The notes under the pieces: model-generated
Seen by the model: the letters and a program-made list of their open reading frames with translations, nothing else
The model's database searches: none
What the model was told of the DNA's origin: nothing
Assembly (NCBI GenBank): GCA_964575455.1
Contig: CAZNRX010000002.1
Location: forward strand, 77,878 to 141,877
Reading direction: 5' to 3'
Length of the DNA stretch: 64,000 nt
Source of the DNA: SKLM01 sp964575455
Lineage (GTDB): Bacteria > Chloroflexota > Anaerolineae > B4-G1
Translations under genes and position numbers: made by a program
In this document: positions 25,186 through 33,871 of the stretch, piece after piece
Numbering within the stretch: position 1 is the stretch's first letter
Layout of the letters: each line of letters begins with the position of its first letter

Positions 25186-26235
25186 ATGAGTGCGGATTTC
25201 ATCTCTCGCATCATCGGCATGTTGGTGCTGGCTGTCGCCGGGGTTTTTCTGGGGATTTATCTGGCGGCGCAGCTGAACGGTGAGCCTTATCAGTACGTGG
25301 CGATCTTCTTTCTCATCGGTGCCCTGGCGGGGCTGGTGCTGACGCCTTATTTCTCGGTACGACCATTTCTTGCCCTTCGGAGGCGTATTCGGCAGGCGCC
25401 GGCTCAACAGCTCCTGGCGGGCATCCTGGGCCTGGTGGTGGGGCTGATCATAGCCGCGTTGCTTGTGTTTCCCCTCTCGCTGCTGCCCTCGCCGTTCAAG
25501 CAAATTCTACCCTTCGTCGTCGCTGTCCTGTTTGGCTACTTCGGCGTCATGGTCATGATCACACGCCAACACGACATCTTCAGTCTGATACGAGGCCAGT
25601 TGCCAGATCGAGAGGGGGGTCGGCCGAGGGCGATGTCCAACGTCAGGCCGGTGCTTCTTGATACCAGCGTCATCATCGATGGGCGAATTGCGGACATAAG
25701 CCGCACCGGTTTCATCAATGGCGAGATGTTGGTGCCGCGCTTCGTGCTCAACGAGCTCCAGCACATCGCCGATTCCTCGGAGGCCCTGCGTCGGAGGCGC
25801 GGGCGGCGCGGGCTGGAGATGCTTCGTCGTCTCCAGAACGATTCGGTGACCCCGGTCCGGATCGTGGACATGGACATCGATGGCGTCCGCGAGGTGGATG
25901 ACAAGCTGGTGCTCCTGGCGAAGCGCATGACGTGTCCCATCGTGACCAATGACTACAACCTCAACCGTGTGGCGCAGTTGCAGGGTGTACGAGTCCTGAA
26001 TATCAATGAGCTGGCAAACGCCGTCAAGGCTATGTTCCTTCCCGGAGAGTCGCTCGACATCGAGATCATCCAGGAGGGGAAGGAGGTTGGTCAGGGCGTC
26101 GGCTACCTGGACGACGGGACAATGGTCGTCGTGGAGCATGGGAAGCCGCATATTGGCCGGCAGGTTGAGGTGGTCGTGACCAAGGTGCTCCAGACGTCAG
26201 CCGGTCGTATGCTGTTTGCACGAATAGAGCAGTAA
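25186..26235 (+). CDS. membrane PIN/TRAM domain protein (YacL family)
   Basis: A 349-residue protein with four N-terminal TM helices (about 7-28, 38-60, 78-103 and 108-128). A PIN nuclease-like domain follows (VLLDTSVIIDGRI with the first Asp near 158; VDDKLVLLAKR; IVTNDYNLNRVAQLQGVRVL), then a C-terminal TRAM domain (GQGVGYLDDGTMVVVEHG). YacL-type proteins are conserved in Gram-positives and Chloroflexota. RNA binding or cleavage at the membrane is likely, but no substrate is established. It is followed by cysS and rlmB. The leader carries a promoter and a terminator. Confidence 0.9.
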   Translation: MSADFISRIIGMLVLAVAGVFLGIYLAAQLNGEPYQYVAIFFLIGALAGLVLTPYFSVRPFLALRRRIRQAPAQQLLAGILGLVVGLIIAALLVFPLSLLPSPFKQILPFVVAVLFGYFGVMVMITRQHDIFSLIRGQLPDREGGRPRAMSNVRPVLLDTSVIIDGRIADISRTGFINGEMLVPRFVLNELQHIADSSEALRRRRGRRGLEMLRRLQNDSVTPVRIVDMDIDGVREVDDKLVLLAKRMTCPIVTNDYNLNRVAQLQGVRVLNINELANAVKAMFLPGESLDIEIIQEGKEVGQGVGYLDDGTMVVVEHGKPHIGRQVEVVVTKVLQTSAGRMLFARIEQ

Positions 26236-26242
26236 CGCTGAC

Positions 26243-26270
26243 CAGCGTGCGGAGCTAAGCCGCGTGCGGA
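26243..26270. repeat. GCGTGCGGAGCTAAGCCGCG repeat
   Basis: AGCGTGCGGAGCTAAGCCGC is the inverted, slightly diverged form of the CGCACGCGGCTTAGCTTCGC repeat found at 12058-12112 and 28538-28580. Here it lies in the gap after a stop codon. Confidence 0.6.
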
Positions 26271-26316
26271 GCATCCCGCCGACTTCTGTTCGCCCTGATA
26301 TGATGAGGAGAGTTTC

Positions 26317-27795
26317 ATGGCACTGAAAATCTTCAACTACCTCACGCGTGAGAAGGAACCCTTTGAACCGCTGCAAGAGGGGCACGTGGGAATGTATGCC
26401 TGCGGCCCGACCGTGTACGACCATGCTCATCTGGGGCACGCCAAGACCTACGTGGCCCTGGACGTCATGGTCCGTTACCTGCGGTATCTGGATTACAACG
26501 TCCGCTACGTTCAGAACATTACGGACGTCGGCCATCTCCTGGACAGCGGCGAGGATCGGATCCTTCGGAAGGCGCGCCTGGAGCGGGTCGAGCCGATGGA
26601 GGTGGCGGAGACCTATACCCGTTCGTACTTCGAGGACATGGACGCCCTCGGCGTCACGCGCCCGGACATATCGCCCCGCGCCAGTGGGCATATTCCGGAG
26701 CAGATCCAGGTCGTCGAGACGCTGCTGAAGAAGGGCTACGCCTACGAGACGGAGGAGGGAGACGTCTACTTCTCTGTGGAGGCCTTCGACGACTACGGTA
26801 AGCTCTCTGGCCGTGACGTCGAGGACCTCGAGGCCGGGGCGCGGGTGGAGGTTCGAGAGGAGAAGCGGCACCCGGCCGACTTCGCCCTTTGGAAGCGCGC
26901 GGAGCCCGAGCACATTCTGCGCTGGTCCTCGCCCTGGGGATGGGGCTACCCCGGTTGGCACGTCGAGTGCACAGCTATGGCGACGAGATACTTGGGGGAC
27001 ACGTTCGACATCCACGGCGGGGGGATCGACAACATCTTCCCCCACAACGACTGTGAGATCGCGCAGTCGGAGGCGGCCACGGGGAAGCCCTTCGCCCGAT
27101 ACTGGGTGCTGGCTGGCTCGCTGACCGTCGACGACGTCAAGATGAGCAAGAGCCTGGGCAACTTCATCACCATCAAGGAGGCCCTTGAGCTCTATAGCCC
27201 GGAGGCGATTCGCTTCTTCGTCTTGTCGAGCCACTATCGGAAGCCGGTCGATTTCAGCCGCGAGGCGATGCTGTCGGCGGAGCGGGGCGTCGAGCGGCTT
27301 CACAACACCGTGCGCACGCTGCGCCTGCGGAGGGAGCAGGCCCAGCCGGCGGGGACCGCCGAGCTTTCTGAGGTGGGTACCCTGATGCCCTATTCGGAGC
27401 GGTTCCTGGAAGCGATGGATGATGACTTCAATACCCCCCAGGCTATCGCTGCCCTGTTTGATCTGAACAGGAACGTGAACGAGCTGCTGAACTCGGGCAA
27501 GACCCTCAGCCAGGGCACGTTGGCCGCCATCGACGACATCTACAGCGAGCTGGGGGGACAGATACTGGGCATCATACCGGATGACGTGACGGTCTTCGCC
27601 GCAGGGGCAGAAGGGGCCAGCGAAGCGTTGTTCGAGGGCTTGATGGACATCATCCTCGATATCCGCGAGGAGTATCGGGAGGCCGAAGCCTGGCAGCGTG
27701 CCGACGCGCTGAGAGATCGATTGAGAGACCTTGGGATTGTCGTCGACGATCGACCTGAGGGACCGGTCTGGCGATTGGATCACGGCTCGCTGTGA
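26317..27795 (+). CDS. cysS: cysteinyl-tRNA synthetase
   Basis: A 492-residue class I synthetase that charges tRNA-Cys with cysteine. It has zinc ligand C29 in YACGPTVYDHAHLGH, the HIGH-like motif HLGH (38-41), a zinc-site region GWHVECTAM and HGGGIDNIFPHNDCEIAQSE, and the KMSKS loop KMSKSLGNF at about 275. The length is normal. The stop overlaps the start of rlmB (GTGA), so the two are translationally coupled. Confidence 0.97.
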   Translation: MALKIFNYLTREKEPFEPLQEGHVGMYACGPTVYDHAHLGHAKTYVALDVMVRYLRYLDYNVRYVQNITDVGHLLDSGEDRILRKARLERVEPMEVAETYTRSYFEDMDALGVTRPDISPRASGHIPEQIQVVETLLKKGYAYETEEGDVYFSVEAFDDYGKLSGRDVEDLEAGARVEVREEKRHPADFALWKRAEPEHILRWSSPWGWGYPGWHVECTAMATRYLGDTFDIHGGGIDNIFPHNDCEIAQSEAATGKPFARYWVLAGSLTVDDVKMSKSLGNFITIKEALELYSPEAIRFFVLSSHYRKPVDFSREAMLSAERGVERLHNTVRTLRLRREQAQPAGTAELSEVGTLMPYSERFLEAMDDDFNTPQAIAALFDLNRNVNELLNSGKTLSQGTLAAIDDIYSELGGQILGIIPDDVTVFAAGAEGASEALFEGLMDIILDIREEYREAEAWQRADALRDRLRDLGIVVDDRPEGPVWRLDHGSL

Positions 27796-28550
27796 GGGAG
27801 ACGATATACGGTCGCAATGCGGTCTACGAGACCTTGAGGGCCGCCCGTCGTGAGTTCTATCAGCTCTCGTTGGCGCAAGGCATCCGTGAGACGGACGTCA
27901 TTGACCAGATCGTCTACCTCGCTGAGGAGGCCGGGGTTCCCACTGAACGGGTGGACCGCCGCGCGCTGGAGCGCTTCGGGCCCTTCAATCATCAGGGGGT
28001 GGTGCTGGAGGCAAGCGAATACCCCTATGAGCCGCTGGATGAGCTGTACGCGATCGCCGAATCCGCGGATGAGCCCGCTCTGTTTCTTGTTCTTGATCTT
28101 CTGAAGGACCCTCACAACGTTGGCAGCCTGCTGCGGACAGCGGAGGCGGTTGGCGTCCACGGCGTCGTCATCCAGCGGCGCCGTGCTGTGGACGTCACGC
28201 CCACCGTGGTTCACACCTCCGTGGGGGCTGTGGAGCACCTCCACGTAGCGCGGGTGACGAACCTGGTGCGCGCCATGGAGTGGCTCAAGGAACAGCGCGT
28301 CTGGATCGCCGGTATGGAGGCGGTGCGTGACGCGCAAGAGCACTATCAGGCTGATCTGACAGGGGCGCTGGGCGTCGTGGTGGGCAGCGAGGGGAAGGGG
28401 ATGCGTCGACTGGTGCGCGAGCGATGCGATTTCCTGATTCGGCTTCCCATGCATGGCTTGGTGACCTCGCTCAACGCCTCGGTGGCCGGCTCGGTGGTGC
28501 TCTACGAGGTTTTGCGGCAGCGCCAGCTGCAGGGGCGGAGTGCGGCTTAG
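27792..28550 (+). CDS. rlmB: 23S rRNA (guanosine-2'-O)-methyltransferase, TrmH/SpoU family
   Basis: A 252-residue SPOUT methyltransferase. The N-terminal substrate-binding domain begins YGRNAVYETLRAARRE. The catalytic domain has motif 1 (LDLLKDPHNVGSLLRTAEAV), motif 2 (GVVVGSEGKGMRRLVRERCD) and motif 3 (IRLPMHGLVTSLNASVAGSV). This fits RlmB, which modifies G2251 of 23S rRNA. It starts with GTG overlapping the cysS stop. The last residues (GRSAA) and the TAG stop are encoded by an interspersed repeat also found at the end of the giant TPR gene. Confidence 0.93.
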   Translation: MRETIYGRNAVYETLRAARREFYQLSLAQGIRETDVIDQIVYLAEEAGVPTERVDRRALERFGPFNHQGVVLEASEYPYEPLDELYAIAESADEPALFLVLDLLKDPHNVGSLLRTAEAVGVHGVVIQRRRAVDVTPTVVHTSVGAVEHLHVARVTNLVRAMEWLKEQRVWIAGMEAVRDAQEHYQADLTGALGVVVGSEGKGMRRLVRERCDFLIRLPMHGLVTSLNASVAGSVVLYEVLRQRQLQGRSAA

Positions 28551-28580
28551 CTTCGCACGCGGCTTAGCTTTGCGCGCGAG
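28538..28580. repeat. GCGGCTTAGCTTCGCACG repeat, two partial copies
   Basis: GTGCGGCTTAGCTTCGCACG is followed directly by CGGCTTAGCTTTGCGCGCG. The first copy supplies the rlmB stop codon. The family also ends the TPR gene (12058-12112). Confidence 0.65.
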
Positions 28581-28591
28581 GGAGGGGGAAG

Positions 28592-29635
28592 GTGGTTAAG
28601 GGCACGCTTCTGGGCCAGTTGAGGCGGCGCTGGCCCATTCTGGTTCTAGGCCTGGTCATCAGCGCTGGCCTGCTCTGGTTCACGTTCCGGGATCTCCGGA
28701 TGGAGGAGATCCTGGTGGCGCTGCGCGGTGCCAACTACTGGTGGCTCGTCCCAAGCGTGGCCGTCTATTTCGTCTCGGTCTGGTTCCGGAGCTGGCGCTG
28801 GAGGTTCCTGCTCCGCGGGAGCAAGCACATCTCCGTCCACTGCCTCTTCCCGGTCGTCGTCATTGGCTACATGGGGAACAACCTGCTCCCGTTCCGCCTC
28901 GGCGAGGTGCTCCGTGCCTACGTCCTCTGGCGCCGGGAGACAGTGAACGTCGGCACGTCCCTCACCACAGCGGTGCTGGAGCGGCTGTTCGATGGGCTGA
29001 CGATGGTACTTTTCGTCTTTTTTGGCCTCCTGTTTGTTCCCATGTTGACCTTCGTCAGCCGGCTGGTGACCATCGCCACCGCGGTCTTCCTTGGTGCGTT
29101 GGTGGTATTCCTGTTCTTGGCCGCTCGCCCTCGGCTCCTCCATCGGATAGCCCATGGCCTGATCGAGGCCCTTATGCCAGAGCAGTTCCGCGAGCCACTG
29201 CTCGAGCTGGTGGAGGGTGTGATCGCCGGTCTGGAGAGCCTGCGGAGCGGGCGAGACGTGTTGGTGGTCTTTGGCGTCACGCTCTGGGTGTGGGTCTTGG
29301 AGACGTTGATCTACTGGCTCGTCAGCTTTGCATTCGATCTGCAGCTGCCCTACTTCGGGATCGTGCTGATGGCTGGGGTGGTGAATCTACTGACGGCGCT
29401 CCCCTCGCTGCCCGGCTACATCGGGACGTTTGAAGGGGGAGGGGTACAGGTTCTGGAGATCATCGGCGCGGCGTCCGGGCCCGCGGCGAGTTACGTGCTG
29501 GTGCTCCACGCCACCTCGCTCATTCCGGTGACGCTGTTGGGGCTGATCTTCATGGCCCAGGAGGGCGTGCATTGGGCTGAGGTCTGGGAGCAGGAGGGCG
29601 CCGCTTCGCCCACAGGAGCAGAAGGGCAGGGGTGA
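28592..29635 (+). CDS. YbhN/UPF0104-type membrane protein (LPG synthase TM-region family)
   Basis: A 347-residue polytopic membrane protein with about eight TM helices. Family motifs seen are WWLVPSVAVYFVSVWFRSWR, YMGNNLLPFRLGEVLRAYVL, TTAVLERLFDGLTMVLFVF and LLTALPSLPGYIGTFEGGGV. Members are related to the flippase part of lysylphosphatidylglycerol synthase; the soluble synthase domain is absent. It may move a lipid or a lipid-linked sugar. The start GTG follows GGGAGGGGG. It is co-directional with the FAD oxidoreductase and LCP genes. Confidence 0.85.
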   Translation: MVKGTLLGQLRRRWPILVLGLVISAGLLWFTFRDLRMEEILVALRGANYWWLVPSVAVYFVSVWFRSWRWRFLLRGSKHISVHCLFPVVVIGYMGNNLLPFRLGEVLRAYVLWRRETVNVGTSLTTAVLERLFDGLTMVLFVFFGLLFVPMLTFVSRLVTIATAVFLGALVVFLFLAARPRLLHRIAHGLIEALMPEQFREPLLELVEGVIAGLESLRSGRDVLVVFGVTLWVWVLETLIYWLVSFAFDLQLPYFGIVLMAGVVNLLTALPSLPGYIGTFEGGGVQVLEIIGAASGPAASYVLVLHATSLIPVTLLGLIFMAQEGVHWAEVWEQEGAASPTGAEGQG

Positions 29636-29641
29636 AAGGCT

Positions 29642-31018
29642 ATGAACATTGGGATCATTGGCGCCGGTATCACCGGCCTGACGGCGGCTTACGACCTGAC
29701 GAAGCACGGACACGAGGTCACCGTCTACGAGGCTCGATCCTACGGCGGCGGCCTGGCGGCCGGGTTCCGCGACCGGGCCTGGGATTGGCACCTGGAGCAT
29801 TTCTACCATCACTGGTTCGCCTCCGATGATCAGCTGATCGGGCTGATCGACGAGCTGGGCGCCCGCGACAGGCTCTTCTTTCGGCGTCCGACGACCACCC
29901 TCTACCATCAGGGCGAGCTCTATGCCCTAGACAGCCCTGTGCCCTGGCTTGCCTTTCTCCCCTTCCCGCCCCTGCACCGCGCCGTCCGGGTGCTTCAGTT
30001 CACGCCGTTGTCATTGATCGACCGGCTGCGAGCCGGCCTGGTGGGAGCCTATCTGACCGTGATCCGGGACTGGCGGCCGCTCGAGCGCGTGACGGCCCAC
30101 GACTGGATGCGCAGAACGGTGGGCGAGCGGGCCTACAACGTGCTCTGGCGCCCCCTGTTGATCAGCAAGTTCGGTGAGGAGCACTACCGGGACGTCAACA
30201 TGGCCTGGATGTGGGCGCGGCTCTATAAGCGCACCGCCAGCCTGGGGTACTTCGAGGGCGGCTTCCAGGCCTTCGTCGATCTCCTCGTCGAGCGGGTCGA
30301 GGAGCAGGGGGGAGCCGTGCGCTTCAACGTAGAGGTGAGCGGCATACGGCGCGAAACACGAAGGGCACGAAGTACGGAGGGCGGGATCCGGCTAGCGTTG
30401 GATGGAGCCGGTGCGGAGACGGCGCACGAAGCGGTCATCGCCACGGTCTCGCCGCGGGCGATGCTGGAGCTGACCCCGGAGCTTACGGGTCCGTACGCGT
30501 CGAAGCTGAGGAATCTGCAATCGATGGGCGCTGTGGCGCTGGTTCTGGCCCTCGACCGCAGCCTCACCGATGGACACTATTGGATCAACCTGCCCAAGGG
30601 GGGCGAGATCCCCTTTATGGGGCTGGTCGAGCACACCAACTACATCTCTCCTGACCACTACGGCGGCGACCATCTGGTCTACTGCGGTGACTACCTATCG
30701 CCGGACCACCCCTACTTCGGCTACGAGAAAGAGAAGCTGCTGGAGATCTACCTTCCGGGTCTGAGGAGAATCAACCCCGACTTCCGCTCGGACTGGGTCC
30801 GGAAGAGCTGGATGTTCACGGAGCGGTACGCTCAACCGGTCCCTATGGTCGGTCACTCGCGCAACATTCCCGCGCTGAAGACGCCCGTTCCCAGCCTGTG
30901 GATGGCGACCATGAGCCAGGTCTACCCCTGGGACCGGGGCAGCAACTACGCCGTGGAGATCGGCCGCCGGGTGGCGCGGCAGGTCCAGGCCAGCGCGGTC
31001 GCCGAGAACGGCGCGTGA
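29642..31018 (+). CDS. FAD-dependent oxidoreductase (protoporphyrinogen oxidase/amine oxidase fold)
   Basis: A 458-residue flavoprotein with the dinucleotide-binding motif GIIGAGITGLTAAYDLTKHG and an acidic strand end VTVYEARSYGGGLA. A C-terminal FAD contact MSQVYPWDRGSNYAVEIG follows. It resembles NAD(P)/FAD oxidoreductases found next to polysaccharide or lipid genes; the substrate is not known. Near residue 238, RRETRRARSTEGG is encoded by GAAACACGAAGGGCACGAAG, an in-frame copy of the repeat that is common in the ftsZ operon. The stop overlaps the start of the LCP gene (GTGA). Confidence 0.88.
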   Translation: MNIGIIGAGITGLTAAYDLTKHGHEVTVYEARSYGGGLAAGFRDRAWDWHLEHFYHHWFASDDQLIGLIDELGARDRLFFRRPTTTLYHQGELYALDSPVPWLAFLPFPPLHRAVRVLQFTPLSLIDRLRAGLVGAYLTVIRDWRPLERVTAHDWMRRTVGERAYNVLWRPLLISKFGEEHYRDVNMAWMWARLYKRTASLGYFEGGFQAFVDLLVERVEEQGGAVRFNVEVSGIRRETRRARSTEGGIRLALDGAGAETAHEAVIATVSPRAMLELTPELTGPYASKLRNLQSMGAVALVLALDRSLTDGHYWINLPKGGEIPFMGLVEHTNYISPDHYGGDHLVYCGDYLSPDHPYFGYEKEKLLEIYLPGLRRINPDFRSDWVRKSWMFTERYAQPVPMVGHSRNIPALKTPVPSLWMATMSQVYPWDRGSNYAVEIGRRVARQVQASAVAENGA

Positions 31019-32046
31019 GCCAAGAACCGGTCCGCCCGGGGATCCCGCCGTCAGAGCGGTCGATCTACAGGGGGGCGGAGCAGAGGACGCAGCCTCCACC
31101 GCCGGTCAAGCACAGGCTGACGCCAAGGGCGACGAGGAGAAAGCGCGGCTTCTGTCTCTCGCCGTTCGTCCTGGCCGTCCTGATCCTGGCTATCTCCTGC
31201 GGCTGTGTCGGCCTGGTCGGTGTCTGGGCTTCGCAGGCGGCCAGACCTCGCACCACCGTCCTGATCCTGGGTCTCGACCGCCGGCCAGAGCAGGGCGATG
31301 CCGTCCGCTCTGACGTCCTGATGCTGGTGACCGCGCATGCGCTTGGGCGGACCGAGTCCGCCCCTCCTCGCCTGGGGCTGCTCTCGATTCCCCGAGATCT
31401 CTACGTTGAGATCCCCGGACATGGCAAGGGCCGCATCAACACCGCTCACTTCTGGGGGGAGCACGAGGAGCCGGGCGGCGGTCCTGATCTGGCCATGGAG
31501 GCCGTCGCTGCGAGCTTCGGCGTGCCTGTTCACGGCTACGTGCGCGTCGATTTCGACGCGTTCCGCGCCGTGGTCGACGCCGTGGGGGGCATCGACGTGG
31601 TGGTCGAGGAGCGGATCGTGGATGACGCCTATCCCACCGAGGACTACGGCACCATGCGCATCGAGATTCCCGCCGGGCCGCAGCATATGGACGGCGAGCG
31701 GGCGCTCCAGTACGTCCGCTCCCGCCACGGGGCCTCCGATTTCGAGCGGGCCGCGCGTCAGCAGAAGGTGATGATGGCTCTGGCGCGACGGCTGGCGGTT
31801 CCTGCGAGTTGGCCCCGTCTCCCTGCTGTCCTTTGGGCCGTGGTGGAGCACGTGGAGACGAACCTGGGTCCGGTGGGTATGGCTCAGCTGGCGGTGACGG
31901 CGCTCCGGGTGGGGCCGGACGGCATCGAGCACCACGTGATCGACCGTGACATGACCCGCCCGTGGACCACGCCCACGGGCGGCGCGGTGCTCCTGCCGCG
32001 CTGGGATGTGATCAATCCCCTCGTGGAGAGGGTGTTCGGCCCGTAG
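31015..32046 (+). CDS. LytR-CpsA-Psr (LCP) family phosphotransferase
   Basis: A 343-residue protein with a proline-rich cytoplasmic start, one TM (PFVLAVLILAISCGCVGLVG) and an extracytoplasmic LCP domain. Motifs are VLILGLDRRP, RSDVLMLVTA, LLSIPRDLYVEIPGHGKGRI, AVGGIDVVV and ERALQYVRSRHGASDFERAA. LCP enzymes transfer lipid-linked glycopolymers onto peptidoglycan. The start GTG overlaps the stop of the flavoprotein gene. The 3' end overlaps the convergent ABC transporter gene by 35 bases. Confidence 0.93.
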   Translation: MSQEPVRPGIPPSERSIYRGAEQRTQPPPPVKHRLTPRATRRKRGFCLSPFVLAVLILAISCGCVGLVGVWASQAARPRTTVLILGLDRRPEQGDAVRSDVLMLVTAHALGRTESAPPRLGLLSIPRDLYVEIPGHGKGRINTAHFWGEHEEPGGGPDLAMEAVAASFGVPVHGYVRVDFDAFRAVVDAVGGIDVVVEERIVDDAYPTEDYGTMRIEIPAGPQHMDGERALQYVRSRHGASDFERAARQQKVMMALARRLAVPASWPRLPAVLWAVVEHVETNLGPVGMAQLAVTALRVGPDGIEHHVIDRDMTRPWTTPTGGAVLLPRWDVINPLVERVFGP

Positions 32047-33871
32047 CGTTGGATCCAGTGGGCCGGAGCCTCTCGCCCGCCCTCTCGATATACTCAAGCG
32101 ACTGGTGCCGGAAATAGGTGTTGTAGAGCTCCGCGTAGTGCCCACCTTGCGCCATAAGCTGATCGTGCGTCCCCTCCTCGATGATCCGACCGTGGTCCAT
32201 CACCAGGATGCGGTCAGCGTGCTTCACGGTCGAGAGCCGATGGGCGATGACGATGGCCGTCCGGTCGTCCATGATCGCCTCCAGCCCCTCCTGGATCTGC
32301 ATCTCGGTGAAGGGATCCACGCTCGCCGTCGCCTCGTCCAGGATGAAGATGGCGGGATCTTTTAGGATCACCCGCGCCAGGGCGACCAGCTGGCGCTGGC
32401 CCATCGAGAGGTTTGCCCCACGCTCGCCGACGTCGGTCTCCATGCCGTCTGGCAGCGCGGCCAGCCACTCGCCGTTTGAGATGCGCTCTGCCGCTTCGCA
32501 CACCTCCCGGTCGGTGGCCTGAGGACGGCCGTAGCGGACGTTCTCGGCCACCGTGCCGGAGAAGAGGAACGGATCCTGTGGCACGACGCCGATGTGACGA
32601 CGGTATGCCTGCAGGTCCAACCGCCGGATATCTCGGCCATCGATCAGCAGTTCGCCCTCTTGGAATCCGTAGAAGCGAGAGATCAGACGCGCCACGCTGC
32701 TCTTGCCGGCCCCGGTGTGGCCCACCAGGGCCACCGTCTGTCGCGCGGGGATCTCCAGCGTGAAGTCCGGCAGCACCACCTCGTCGCCATCGTAGCTGAA
32801 CGTGACGTGGCGGAACGCAATCCCCCCTGTCAGCTCCTCGACCGGCTCGTCCGCCTCCTGGACCACCCGGGGCTCCGCGTCGATCAGGGCGAAGACCCGC
32901 TCGGCGGCCGAGAGCCCGTCCTGGAACTGGCTCCAGAACGATGAAATGTTCATAATGGGCCACCAGAAGAAGCCCACCGCCTGCATGAAGAGGTACCAGT
33001 CGCCCGCGCTCAGGCCGCCACGGGTGGCCAGACCGCCGGCGTAGACCAGCGCGGCGACCCCGGCCCCTGAGGCTAGGCCCATCACGGGGAATATGGTGTT
33101 CAGCGTCAGGCCGCGTCGCAGGCCGACCTGGTAGCCTTGATCGTTGTTGGCGGCGAAGGTGTTGTAGATGGCGCGTTCCTGGCGGAAGCTCTTGGCGATC
33201 ATAATCCCACTGATCGACTCTTGGATCTGGGCGTTGATCTTCGCCGTAACGCGGCGCGCACGACGTGTGACCTGGCGCGCTACGCGCCGGAAGCTGAGGG
33301 CGATGACGACCGCGAAGGGCGTCATTCCCAGGAGGAGCAGCGTCAGGCGAACGTCGATGGCGAACAGCCACGCCGCCAGCAGGGCGACCAGCATGACCTG
33401 GCTGAGCAGGTCCATGACCAGGGTGGCCACGTTGGAGAAATCTTGGGTGTCCGACGTGATGCGGCTGACGATCTTCCCGGAGGACTGCTCGTCATAGAAG
33501 GAGAGGTCGTGGGCGATGGTGGCTTCGAAGACATCCTCCCGGAGATCGAGCACCACGTTTCCCACCACCTGGGCCGAGAACCACTGCCGGACGTAGTTGA
33601 ACCCCCATCGGGCCGCCCCCATGAGCAGGACGCCCCCGGCCAGGAGGAGGATGAAGCGCGTCGAAGCGTTCTCCTCGACGAGGTCGATGGCCTTGGAGAC
33701 CAGAATCGGCCCACCGGCCCCAGCCGCCGAGTTGAGGGCGAGCATCAGCCCGACCAGCACCATCTGCCGCGCGTAGGGGCGGAAATAGCTGACGATGCGC
33801 CGGACCAACCGGCGGTCGCTGTAGCTGCGGTCGTAGGATTCGGTATCCAGACCGTCGAGTATGAAACCCAC
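32012..33871 (-). CDS. ABC exporter half-transporter, consensus ATPase subunit
   Basis: A 619-residue fused permease/ATPase with six TM helices (about 30-320) and a nucleotide-binding domain. Walker A is GHTGAGKSSV and Walker B FILDEATASVD keeps the catalytic Glu. The signature reads LSMGQ where LSGGQ is usual. Paired with the adjacent gene, which has Asp for that Glu, it forms a heterodimeric exporter of the BmrCD/TM287-288 type with one degenerate site. Substrate unknown (drug, lipid or peptide). GTG start, overlapping the stop of its partner by one base. Confidence 0.93.
   Translation of the reverse strand: MGFILDGLDTESYDRSYSDRRLVRRIVSYFRPYARQMVLVGLMLALNSAAGAGGPILVSKAIDLVEENASTRFILLLAGGVLLMGAARWGFNYVRQWFSAQVVGNVVLDLREDVFEATIAHDLSFYDEQSSGKIVSRITSDTQDFSNVATLVMDLLSQVMLVALLAAWLFAIDVRLTLLLLGMTPFAVVIALSFRRVARQVTRRARRVTAKINAQIQESISGIMIAKSFRQERAIYNTFAANNDQGYQVGLRRGLTLNTIFPVMGLASGAGVAALVYAGGLATRGGLSAGDWYLFMQAVGFFWWPIMNISSFWSQFQDGLSAAERVFALIDAEPRVVQEADEPVEELTGGIAFRHVTFSYDGDEVVLPDFTLEIPARQTVALVGHTGAGKSSVARLISRFYGFQEGELLIDGRDIRRLDLQAYRRHIGVVPQDPFLFSGTVAENVRYGRPQATDREVCEAAERISNGEWLAALPDGMETDVGERGANLSMGQRQLVALARVILKDPAIFILDEATASVDPFTEMQIQEGLEAIMDDRTAIVIAHRLSTVKHADRILVMDHGRIIEEGTHDQLMAQGGHYAELYNTYFRHQSLEYIERAGERLRPTGSNATGRTPSPRGD

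Noticed and set aside
26197..27783. Long open frame (528 codons) opposite cysS
   Set aside because: It is the antisense of a clear cysteinyl-tRNA synthetase; high GC keeps the opposite frame open. No domain is recognisable.
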